This document shows, in pieces, positions 32,838-40,813 of a stretch of DNA of 64,000 bases. Below the pieces are notes generated by a model. It was not told the origin of the DNA. It worked only from the letters and a program-made list of their open reading frames with translations, and searched no databases. The DNA lies in the IMG/VR virus record IMGVR_UViG_3300021420_000028, positions 1-64,000 of that record. One strand, given 5' to 3'. The DNA comes from a virus. The first letter of the stretch is position 1; each line of letters opens with the position of its first letter. The translations under genes were made by a program, and so were the position numbers.

Positions 32838-32866
32838 TTTGTAGTGCGACGCACTACATTTGTCAA
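32838..32866 (-). promoter_or_regulatory. Leftward promoter with perfect palindrome (site 4)
   Basis: Minus strand: -35 TTGACA at 32866-32861, 17-bp spacer, -10 TACAAA at 32843-32838. The palindrome TGTAGTG (32840-32846), CGACG, CACTACA (32852-32858) fills the spacer and overlaps the -10. It lies between the leftward HNH gene and the rightward 32879 tail gene. Confidence 0.7.
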
Positions 32867-32878
32867 GGGCTTCCTCTG

Positions 32879-35143
32879 ATGCCCGTCCAAGGCAACCCCT
32901 ACGTTCCTCCCGCTCCCGGCCCCCTCGTCATGGAAATGTTCGAGGGGATGAACACGAGCACGTCTCGCGTCGGCATTCCTGATGAACAAGTCAAATGGCT
33001 GGACGGGTTCTTCCCTTTAGATCACCACAACCTCCGCACTCTCTACGACGTCGGCGCCACGCTCTACACCGCGGTCGGCACGACGATCGTTTTCTTCGGC
33101 TTCGTCAACATCTCCTCGACGCCCTACGCGATTATTTTCCAGGCCGACGGCTCGGTTGTCGCGGTCAACGTAAACACGGCGGTGGTCACGACTATTTTAG
33201 CGGCAGGCACGATCGTGGTGCCATCTCAGCTCACGATTGGGCTCTCTCAATGGGGGCAGCAATACGCCATTATCGTCGCTAATCAGGCGAACGGCTACTG
33301 GTTGTGGGATGGCTTGATTACCTATAGCACGGGGACGATCGCGCCAAACGTAGTGTTGAGCAACAATGGTTCCGGATATGTGTCTCAGCCGGCCATAGGA
33401 CTGATCGGCGGTAGTGGTTCCGGCGCCGTATTTACCTCTTCTATAAACAACGGATCGGTAGTATCCGTTCAGATCGTCAATCCCGGTACCGGGTATTTGG
33501 CCTCCGATACTCCTACTCTGACGTTCGTAGGCGGCAATCAGGCGGGCACCGGCGCCAGCATATACGCCAATTTGGGACATCATGCGGGTGGTTCCGGCGC
33601 GGTTATTGTCGTGACCATGGTTTACGAACCCAATGTGCCGGCGTATAATGCTTATCCTACCTTGACCGTGCCCGGTTCAGGATACGGGCCTAATACTAAA
33701 GTAAATGTTTATAATAATGGAAACGTGGTTGTTGGTACTGCACTCAAAATAACGTGCTCAGTTGTTGGCGGTTCTATTGCCAGCATAAAATCAACTTTTC
33801 CATCGTTGTATAATACCGCAACCCCTGTAGTCACTGCGACCGTGGTGGATACCGGGTATTACGCAATAACTTCGGCAACGGTAGATCCGTCGCACGAAGG
33901 TTCTGGATACAGCAACTACCCGGTTCTCACTGTTGTCGACGTAAACGGAAGCATTCAATCCTCCCCCGTCTTGACAGCCAATGTGACGGGTGCTGGAGCC
34001 TCTGTTACTTCTGTAAACATAATATCGGGCGGCATATTTGCAGCCAACGTGGCTCCGACAGTGGTAATTACCGACGTCGCGACCAATGCTGCCGGCTCTA
34101 TCACTATCATGCCCTATGGCGTCAGCGGCAACGCGGTCGAAACCTATTCCGGCCACGTGTGGGTTGCCAACCAGAACAATTACAGCTGGTCCGCGCCCGG
34201 CTCGGCGTCCAACTTCGCCACCAGCGCGGGCGGCGGCTCGGCACAGTCCGCGGACTCCTACCTCAAGATCGGCTACACGCGCCTGATCCAGTCGAATGGG
34301 TTTCTCTATCTGATCGCCGATTCCTCGATCGACTACATCTCGGGTGTCCAGACGGCGGGCACGCCGCCCACGACGACCTTCACCAAGCAGAATGCCGACC
34401 CGACGATCGGCACGCCCTACCCGTGGTCGGTCATCCTGCATGGGCAGGATCTGCTGTTTTCCAATTCTGTCGGCATTTATGGTGTTGCCGGAGCTCGCCC
34501 GACCAAGATCAGCGCCATGCTGGATGGTATCTGGGGCACCGGCAACCTTAACCTGTCCGCAGCGCATGCGACGATCTTCAAACGTGAAGTGTGGATGACG
34601 CTGACGACTTTCGTCAATCCGCTCACAGGCGCGACGGTGACGGAGCCGCTGATGTGGGATGGCAAGCGCTGGTTTGCTTCGCCGCAGAACATGAACATGA
34701 TTTTCATCGGCAGCCAGGAGCTCAATTCCGTCTTCACGGCCTACGGCACTGACGGCACGATCGTAGCGCCGCTGTTCACGACCCCGTCCACCAACTTCAC
34801 CAAAGTCGTGGAGTCGAAGCTATGGGCTGAACCGGGCGGTTACCTGCTCAACAAGGCGACGGACCGCTTTTGGGCAATTGCCAATTACGCCTCGATCGCG
34901 TCGCCGTCGATCGTCCTGTCGATCGACGCCGTGTCGGCCGATCCGAACGTGGCGGGCAGCATTGTCTCGACGTCGGCCGGCTACACGATCCCCGGTCCAT
35001 CGATTACCGGGCACTGGGTCACGCCCCCGCAGGCCGTAGGCCAGCAAGGCATCCTGACGGGGATGACGATCAAGACGAATTGCGCCGACATGACGCTGAT
35101 TTCTGCTATGATCGACAACAAAATCGTCAGATACAGAGGTTAG
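32879..35143 (+). CDS. Large tail (nozzle/DNA-stabilisation) protein with GSGY insert
   Basis: 754 aa from ATG 32879, AAGGG upstream. First 150 residues and last 330 (VETYSGHVWVANQNNYSWSAPGSASNF…, YPWSVILHGQDLLFSNSVGIYGVAG…) resemble P22 gp10/podoviral nozzle-type beta-propeller proteins. Residues about 150-420 are GSGY repeats (NNGSGYVSQPAIGL, NPGTGYLASDTPTL, VPGSGYGPNTKVNV, EGSGYSNYPVLTV) coded by visibly AT-richer DNA, so this block looks inserted. Confidence 0.65.
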   Translation: MPVQGNPYVPPAPGPLVMEMFEGMNTSTSRVGIPDEQVKWLDGFFPLDHHNLRTLYDVGATLYTAVGTTIVFFGFVNISSTPYAIIFQADGSVVAVNVNTAVVTTILAAGTIVVPSQLTIGLSQWGQQYAIIVANQANGYWLWDGLITYSTGTIAPNVVLSNNGSGYVSQPAIGLIGGSGSGAVFTSSINNGSVVSVQIVNPGTGYLASDTPTLTFVGGNQAGTGASIYANLGHHAGGSGAVIVVTMVYEPNVPAYNAYPTLTVPGSGYGPNTKVNVYNNGNVVVGTALKITCSVVGGSIASIKSTFPSLYNTATPVVTATVVDTGYYAITSATVDPSHEGSGYSNYPVLTVVDVNGSIQSSPVLTANVTGAGASVTSVNIISGGIFAANVAPTVVITDVATNAAGSITIMPYGVSGNAVETYSGHVWVANQNNYSWSAPGSASNFATSAGGGSAQSADSYLKIGYTRLIQSNGFLYLIADSSIDYISGVQTAGTPPTTTFTKQNADPTIGTPYPWSVILHGQDLLFSNSVGIYGVAGARPTKISAMLDGIWGTGNLNLSAAHATIFKREVWMTLTTFVNPLTGATVTEPLMWDGKRWFASPQNMNMIFIGSQELNSVFTAYGTDGTIVAPLFTTPSTNFTKVVESKLWAEPGGYLLNKATDRFWAIANYASIASPSIVLSIDAVSADPNVAGSIVSTSAGYTIPGPSITGHWVTPPQAVGQQGILTGMTIKTNCADMTLISAMIDNKIVRYRG

Positions 35144-35147
35144 AGCA

Positions 35148-36026
35148 ATGATTTACGATATGTCCGTTCCGTGTCCGCTGGACGACCATCCCGTTACGTT
35201 TAAATTTGAACTGGATAAGCGTAATAAAAACAAAGCTTTCATCATGGATTTTTTCCAGAAGGGGCTTCTTTATGAGCCCGAGATTTCATGGTTCATGCTC
35301 CGGGCGATAAAACCAGGCGATTTCGTCGTGGACGTCGGCGCCAATATTGGTGTTTTCACGGTTCTCATGTCCAAGATGGCAGGGCCTGATGGACTCGTAC
35401 TGGCGTTTGAGCCTGATGCAGATAATCTTTCGTGTTTAAAGAACAATTTGCGTATAAACAATATCAGCAACGTCGAGATTGTCGAGCGCCCCCTGTGGAT
35501 TCGAGAGGAAGAGGTTAGATTGTACGAATGTAAGGATACGACTGGTAGTCACGCACTTTGGGATGTGTCGCTGTGGCCTGGCAATGAGCTGACCCGGCAC
35601 GATGGCGTCAAGTCTAAAGCTTTCATGGCGTGCACGTTGGAAAAAGAACTGGCCCGAACAGGGCGGAGGTGCGCTTTCATCAAGTTGGATACCGAGGGGG
35701 TCGACGAACCCATCTTGAAGTCTCTCGGATCGCAGCGTCCTGATTACATAGTATCAGAGTTGAACCCGTTCGGCATGCTTCAGGTTGGTTCTGATAACGA
35801 CGCGATGCGGACGCTCATGTCGAGTTATGGATATGAGTGTTTTTTCATTCACAGGGATGACCGACTGCCTTCGCTGATTCCGGCCAGTTCCAAGCTGATG
35901 AACGGTCCTAACGGCTGTATCGTGATGAACGTGCTGTTCTCGACGTTGGAGAAGGTTGGCGAGGTCTATCCGTATGTATCAAGCATAAACAAGTGGGACT
36001 TCTTGAAAAAAGACGTAGTCAAATGA
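35148..36026 (+). CDS. FkbM-family methyltransferase in tail module
   Basis: 292 aa; AGAGGTTAGAG upstream. SAM-binding GDFVVDVGANIGVFTVLMSKMAGPDG, LAFEPDADNLSCLKNNLRINN, AFIKLDTEGVDEPILKS, and SELNPFGM: FkbM core. Its late part (VMNVLFSTLEKVGEVYPY) resembles the end of the 15783 enzyme (FNVLFSTVERVHEAWEQ), indicating the two are related. AT-rich relative to tail genes. Its substrate might be a virion-associated glycan or a host polysaccharide. Confidence 0.8.
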   Translation: MIYDMSVPCPLDDHPVTFKFELDKRNKNKAFIMDFFQKGLLYEPEISWFMLRAIKPGDFVVDVGANIGVFTVLMSKMAGPDGLVLAFEPDADNLSCLKNNLRINNISNVEIVERPLWIREEEVRLYECKDTTGSHALWDVSLWPGNELTRHDGVKSKAFMACTLEKELARTGRRCAFIKLDTEGVDEPILKSLGSQRPDYIVSELNPFGMLQVGSDNDAMRTLMSSYGYECFFIHRDDRLPSLIPASSKLMNGPNGCIVMNVLFSTLEKVGEVYPYVSSINKWDFLKKDVVK

Positions 36027-36388
36027 GTCTTGCAACCCTCGCCTTCGTCCCCGACACGCCCGCCGATTTCCAGCGGTGGAGCTTCTCGAACCAGGCGTCG
36101 CATCGCGACATCATCCGCGTGATCGAGCAAAATCAAGTCGCGATGACGCTGGGGTTCACGCTGACGCCGGTAGACGAATACCTGATCGACCCCTTCGACC
36201 CCGATAACCTGGGCAACTGGCCGTACTTGCATCAGGTCATGCACAACCAGATGTTTCAAGCCGCCGGTCTGCCCGCCAGCTACGACCTGACCGGGATCGA
36301 TTGGCAAGACCCCCAGGTTGTGCAAAACTGGATCTCGGCTCACGCCGACGATCATAACCGAATCTCAGCCTTTTTAGGATTGTCCTGA
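36023..36388 (+). CDS. Unknown 121-aa protein
   Basis: ATG 36023 in an ATGA overlap. FQRWSFSNQASHRDIIRVIEQ, then PVDEYLIDPFDPDNLGNWPYLHQVMHNQMFQAAGLPASYDLTGIDWQDPQVVQNWISAHADDHN is typical of a protein found with podoviral internal virion proteins; His/Asn-rich helix at the end. No enzymatic motif recognised. Confidence 0.65.
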   Translation: MSLATLAFVPDTPADFQRWSFSNQASHRDIIRVIEQNQVAMTLGFTLTPVDEYLIDPFDPDNLGNWPYLHQVMHNQMFQAAGLPASYDLTGIDWQDPQVVQNWISAHADDHNRISAFLGLS

Positions 36389-36861
36389 TGCCCGCAGAAG
36401 CCCTGAAGCCCGTCGCCCCGCCTCCCGTCGTCTACGCCGAGGTGCGCCGGTTCGAGCTGCCCGATCTCGACACGCATGCGCGGTGGTTCATGCCGCGCTT
36501 TCTGAAGGAGTACCCGCACCTCAACGAGCGCTCGGCGATCGGCTTCTTGCGCGGGATCGTCTACTCCAACGAGTTTCTGTTTCTCTTCCAGGAGAAGGGC
36601 GTCGCCTTGGCGCAGGCGATGGGGTCCGGCGGCCTGGAAGCCGAACCGATCGTCTGGGAACGGTTCGTCTGGGTCGAGAATCCAGCCGATGCCGGCCAGC
36701 AGCAGGCGGCCTCGTTTTTCTACGATCGGATCGTCAAGTGGGCGAAGACGATGGGCGTGTCGAAGGTGCACGTCGAGGAGCATAGCGACTGCACTCACGA
36801 CCAGATCAAGGCGCGCGTGGGGCGGGTGTTCGAGACGCAGCAGCGCTATGTGAGGCCGTAA
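36388..36861 (+). CDS. Possible GNAT-like / gp13-like internal protein
   Basis: 157 aa, start adjacent to previous stop. A strand-helix arrangement (RGIVYSNEFLFLFQEKGVALAQAM…WERFVWVENPADAGQQQAASFFYDRIVKWAKTMGVSKVHVEEHSDC) is consistent with an acetyltransferase-like fold; T7 gp13 has such a fold and lies at an equivalent place. Catalytic function not evident. Weak assignment. Confidence 0.55.
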   Translation: MPAEALKPVAPPPVVYAEVRRFELPDLDTHARWFMPRFLKEYPHLNERSAIGFLRGIVYSNEFLFLFQEKGVALAQAMGSGGLEAEPIVWERFVWVENPADAGQQQAASFFYDRIVKWAKTMGVSKVHVEEHSDCTHDQIKARVGRVFETQQRYVRP

Positions 36862-37988
36862 TGAGTTTCCTAACGGATCTTGTCGAGGGGCACGATAGTA
36901 ATCTCGGCAATGACATCACCGGTATGTTCCGGCCCAACGAGATTGGCCAAACGCTGGAGGGCGCAGGTTTGCTCGCGGGCGGCCTGTTGACGGGTGGCGC
37001 GTTGCTGGGCGGTGCGGGGGGGCTGTTTGGCGCGGGCGCAGGGGCGGGCGCAGCGGCTGATGCGGGCGCAGGAGTGGATGTTGGCGGGATGTTCAGCAGC
37101 ATCTTTGGTAATACTGCCGGAGCAAGCACCGATGCGGCAGTAACGGCTGCCGATCCGCTTTCTCTTGTTGCGCCGACCGATGCAACTTCAACTTTTGGCA
37201 GCACGCCTGCCGGTGGAGCAATCCAAAGTGCGCTCGGTTATGGTGGAGGAGCGGGAGATGTGACGCTGCCGCCTTCGCCTCCGACAGGCATTCCCGGCGA
37301 TCCTGGTTTGGGTGGCGGGCCAATAGGGCCGCAATTGCCCACTGATCCCTACGCGGGAGGCGATCCTACGCTTGGTGCCAATCCAAGCCAGGGCGGCGGG
37401 ATGATTGGCCCTCCAGCGCCTGCTGGCAGCACCGGCTTCTTGTCCAGCCTGAATCCTTCCAACTGGACCCTCGGCGGCGTCGGCAAGGTAGCGGGCGTGG
37501 CAGCGGCTGGCGCTGGTCTCGGCATGGACCTTCTAAATCGGGGTCAAACAGACCCCAATCAGGCGATGCTGGCGCAGCAGGCCGCCCAACTCGGGCAGTC
37601 CGGACAGGTGCTGGAGTCCTACCTCAAGACCGGCAAGTTGCCCCCCGCTCTCCAGGCGCAGCTCGACCAGGCGGTCGCCGCCGAGAAGGCGCGTATCGTT
37701 TCGGGCTACGCAGCCAAGGGCATGCCGACCGATCCCAACCAGAATTCCGCGCTCGCACAAGATCTGAACAACGTGCAGACTAATGCGATCGCGGCGATGG
37801 CGAATGTCCAGGTCGAGATGATGAATACCGGCTTGAAAGAAACCGGTTTGTCGTCGCAGCTCTATCAGATGCTGACCCAGCTCGACCTCCAGCAGAACAA
37901 GGACTTGATGTCGGCGATCTCGTCGTTCGCCGCGGCGCTCGGGGGCGGGATGGGTGGCGGGCAGAATGTTAAGTTGAGCCTGGCATGA
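36861..37988 (+). CDS. Gly/Ala-rich internal virion protein candidate
   Basis: 375 aa. Residues 30-80 are extremely Gly/Ala-rich (GLLTGGALLGGAGGLFGAG), possibly a membrane-active segment; then Pro/Gly linkers; then a helical half (QAMLAQQAAQLGQSGQVLESYLKTGKLPPALQAQLDQ…). This combination is common in podoviral ejection (internal core) proteins. Followed by two very large proteins of similar style. Confidence 0.6.
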   Translation: MSFLTDLVEGHDSNLGNDITGMFRPNEIGQTLEGAGLLAGGLLTGGALLGGAGGLFGAGAGAGAAADAGAGVDVGGMFSSIFGNTAGASTDAAVTAADPLSLVAPTDATSTFGSTPAGGAIQSALGYGGGAGDVTLPPSPPTGIPGDPGLGGGPIGPQLPTDPYAGGDPTLGANPSQGGGMIGPPAPAGSTGFLSSLNPSNWTLGGVGKVAGVAAAGAGLGMDLLNRGQTDPNQAMLAQQAAQLGQSGQVLESYLKTGKLPPALQAQLDQAVAAEKARIVSGYAAKGMPTDPNQNSALAQDLNNVQTNAIAAMANVQVEMMNTGLKETGLSSQLYQMLTQLDLQQNKDLMSAISSFAAALGGGMGGGQNVKLSLA

Positions 37989-38341
37989 CCCCTCGCGATT
38001 TCAATCGGGGAACGTTGAAGCGCTTTTTCGAAAGAAAAATGGTGGTAGAGCGGCAGTGTGCCGTTGCCGCCGACATGAGTCTTAAAATAAAGACTCCCGT
38101 AGGGACATCCAATTCGGAGTGCAGCATGCGAGATATTGGCACGCCAGTCGAAAGTTTGACGTATAATTTTGTGCGCCATATAGGACAATTGTACCTGCCG
38201 GAAGGCTGTTGTTGCGATATGTACGGGTGCATAGAACTGTTTCAAAAAATTGATAAAAACGTGAGACGCATTGATACTTTTTCCGGCATGGAGTCTGATA
38301 CTATTTATATACGTAATGGAACTAATTGGTTTGCCACCTAG
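37985..38341 (+). CDS. Unknown 118-aa protein
   Basis: ATGA overlap with the preceding gene. Cys/Met-rich middle (LPEGCCCDMYGCIELF) is odd for a virion protein. No family recognised. A leftward frame of 87 codons also exists here (38232>37969), but the coupled start favours this one. AT-richer than neighbours; it may be a small insertion into the ejection-protein run. Confidence 0.5.
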   Translation: MTPRDFNRGTLKRFFERKMVVERQCAVAADMSLKIKTPVGTSNSECSMRDIGTPVESLTYNFVRHIGQLYLPEGCCCDMYGCIELFQKIDKNVRRIDTFSGMESDTIYIRNGTNWFAT

Positions 38342-38360
38342 TTGAATGGAATAAGCTATT

Positions 38361-38927
38361 ATGATTAACTCACTGGAAAAGAACATTGCCATGGTCCGTT
38401 GGCGAACCATATTCGTGCCGTTGCTCATCGGGGCTGCTTGCTCCGGGTGGGTGAGCGTCGATTTTTGGGACGCAAGCAGACAAGCGTTGCTGGTGTGTCT
38501 TTCGGTCATAGCCGCAGGGGTGTTAGTCCGTCTCGCGCGTGCGCTTCCGTTCACCGTCGCTGACCAATACGAGCTCGATGAAATCCGGAGCCTTACGAGC
38601 GCTGTCTCGCAAATAGCTCGATCGTTGCGGGCTCTGCTGATCGCGGTGCTTGTGGGGATGATTGGTCTAGTCGTCGCTAAACCGCTGCTTGATTTTGCAG
38701 CAGCCACTCCTGTTCTTGCCGAACATCTTGCGCTGGCCGGTTCGTCAATCTCAGGCCTACTTGGAGTCGTCATCGGATATGTGTTCTTTCGGATGCTGCA
38801 AGTGGTGAGCAGCGATCAAAGTCTGACGGAACTGCAATCAAAATTCATTGTACGCGCCGTCGAGCGCAAGCAGGCCGAACGATTTGAAAAGCAGCAGGCA
38901 AAGTTTTTCAAAGGAACGAACGAGTGA
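38361..38927 (+). CDS. Four-TM membrane protein
   Basis: 188 aa; GGAAT upstream. Hydrophobic segments at about 16-35 (TIFVPLLIGAACSGWVSV), 42-62 (ALLVCLSVIAAGVLVRLARAL), 90-110 (ALLIAVLVGMIGLVVAKPLL) and 126-146 (ISGLLGVVIGYVFFRMLQV), then a charged helical C-terminus. A membrane protein among ejection genes may serve superinfection exclusion or entry; unknown. Confidence 0.6.
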   Translation: MINSLEKNIAMVRWRTIFVPLLIGAACSGWVSVDFWDASRQALLVCLSVIAAGVLVRLARALPFTVADQYELDEIRSLTSAVSQIARSLRALLIAVLVGMIGLVVAKPLLDFAAATPVLAEHLALAGSSISGLLGVVIGYVFFRMLQVVSSDQSLTELQSKFIVRAVERKQAERFEKQQAKFFKGTNE

Positions 38928-40813
38928 CTGACGTTTTTGTAAACGATCCTCCGGCGCTTCCTGGTCCAGCCCTGTCCTGGAAACCGGGCGAGCCGCCTGT
39001 CGGACAGTCGGCCCTGCCGCAAGCCGCCCCTCCGCCCGGTCCCGCCCTTCCCGACTACGCGCCCTACGGCGGCGCCAACATGACCGGCCTGGCGCCGGGT
39101 TCCCCCGGCTATGTGTCGAGCCGCCTTGCCGGCGAAGCCGCGGCAAAGGGCGAGGCGCAAACTGACTTCGATCGGCGGGCGGAAGACCAGATGAGACAGG
39201 ATCGCCAGAAGATGGCGCAATCCTACGACCTGGAGGCGGCCGATGCGCGCGATCCTGCCCTCCGGCCGTGGAACGCCGAGCAGGAGAAAGCCAAATACAT
39301 CCGCGGCCCCATGGAGAACTTCGGCTCGGTCGGCATGATCTTCGCCATGGCTGCCTCCGCGTTCACCCGCACGCCCATGATCAGCGCCTTGAATGCGGGT
39401 GCCGCCGCCATGCAGGCAACTGCGCAGTCCGACGAGAAAGCGTACAAGCAGGCTTTCGACGCTTGGAAAAGCAATTCCGACCTGGCACTCAAGCGCTTCG
39501 ACATGGAGCGCAACCTCTATGAGGACGCCAACAAGCTGCTGACGACCGACATGGGTCTCTGGAAGCAGAAAAGCTTGATGCTCGCGGCGCAGTTCGACAA
39601 CCAGAAAATGCGAATCATGCTGGAAAACGGCATGGACAAGGAGGTGCTGGACGCGCAGGCCGCGCAGTTCAAGGCGGCGGAGGAGATGCGCAAGTCGAAG
39701 TTCGAGTTCGAGAAGCAGGATTTCTTCCGGCAGCAGTACGCGGATTCGATCAAAGAGTATCAAGACGCCCATCCGGGGGTGAACGATAAGAACAAGACGC
39801 CGGAATACGTGGCGTTTAAGGCCAAGGCGTGGAGTGATGCCCTGCGCGCTTCGCAAGGCGAGATGACCCCGGAGCAGCTCGCGCAGCTTCGCGCGACGGC
39901 GACAGGCTCGGCAGCAACGAAACCCGGCACTCCGTCGTCCGATAATGCCAAAAGAGACGCCGATATACGGGCGGCGAATCCCGGAATTAGCGATACCGAC
40001 GTCATAAAAGAACGCAACCGGCAGATCAAGGAAGAAAAAGAAACCAAGCCGACCATGAATGCTGCTGGTATTGATCTCGCTGCCAATATGTTCATCAAAG
40101 GTAATCCGGCCGCCATGACCAACGTCGGACGCGGAGTGCAAGGCGCGGCTAACCTCAACGCCATAAGGAATCGGGCCGCCGAGCTTCTCCAAGAACGCGG
40201 TTTGAATCCTGAAGAATCGGCCACATTGATCAACGAGAATACCGCGGCGTTCCAAGGCGACAAGCGCGGTGCGGCCAATTTGGCGTTGCGTTCTTCCCAG
40301 ATCATCGGGGCATCGACGGTCGCGCTGAACACCATGGATCGCGTGCTTGAAACGTCCAGGAAGGTGTCTCGCACCGAATTTTCGGACATCAACAAGATAT
40401 TGTTAGCCGGTGAACAGCGCACCGGAGATACGAACGTCATCAATTACGGTATCGCGTTGAATACGCTTATTAACAACTATGCTCGGGCAATTGGTGCCGG
40501 GAGCAACGCGCTGACCGACACGGCCCGCAGGGAAGCGCACGAATTGCTCGAAAAATCGTGGAGTCAAGGTCAGATCGAGTCCGCGATCGGGCAGTTGAAG
40601 AAAGAACTTCATGACGAATTGAGAGGCGCGCAGGAAGCGCGCAAGATTTGGGCGGAAGGCGGTTCGGCAGTGCCTGAATTGGGCAGCGGAGCCGTTACAG
40701 GAACTCCGAAAGTGCCGCCTGTGAATCTTCTCAAGGAAGGCACGATTACCCCCTTCGGCGATAAGGGTGATTGGACTTTGCGGAACGGTAAGCCTGTTCG
40801 GGTTGATCAATAA
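38924..40813 (+). CDS. Internal virion (ejection) protein candidate
   Basis: 629 aa, GTG in a GTGA overlap. N-terminal 100 residues Pro/Gly-rich; then a long helical, Ala/Gln/Met-rich region (MISALNAGAAAMQATAQSDEKAYKQAFDAWKSN…) that continues to the end. Size, composition and location before the 1,225-aa gene match podoviral internal core proteins released into the cell at infection. No lytic transglycosylase motif was seen. Confidence 0.6.
   Translation: MTDVFVNDPPALPGPALSWKPGEPPVGQSALPQAAPPPGPALPDYAPYGGANMTGLAPGSPGYVSSRLAGEAAAKGEAQTDFDRRAEDQMRQDRQKMAQSYDLEAADARDPALRPWNAEQEKAKYIRGPMENFGSVGMIFAMAASAFTRTPMISALNAGAAAMQATAQSDEKAYKQAFDAWKSNSDLALKRFDMERNLYEDANKLLTTDMGLWKQKSLMLAAQFDNQKMRIMLENGMDKEVLDAQAAQFKAAEEMRKSKFEFEKQDFFRQQYADSIKEYQDAHPGVNDKNKTPEYVAFKAKAWSDALRASQGEMTPEQLAQLRATATGSAATKPGTPSSDNAKRDADIRAANPGISDTDVIKERNRQIKEEKETKPTMNAAGIDLAANMFIKGNPAAMTNVGRGVQGAANLNAIRNRAAELLQERGLNPEESATLINENTAAFQGDKRGAANLALRSSQIIGASTVALNTMDRVLETSRKVSRTEFSDINKILLAGEQRTGDTNVINYGIALNTLINNYARAIGAGSNALTDTARREAHELLEKSWSQGQIESAIGQLKKELHDELRGAQEARKIWAEGGSAVPELGSGAVTGTPKVPPVNLLKEGTITPFGDKGDWTLRNGKPVRVDQ

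Noticed and set aside
6974-32866. Palindromes as host NrdR or LexA boxes
   Set aside because: The arms and spacing do not fit the NrdR box or the alphaproteobacterial GTTC-N7-GTTC LexA direct repeat as I know them.
38816-40255. 479-codon minus-strand frame
   Set aside because: Shadow of the 38924-40813 ejection protein gene; no ribosome site and low-complexity His/Arg/Leu composition.
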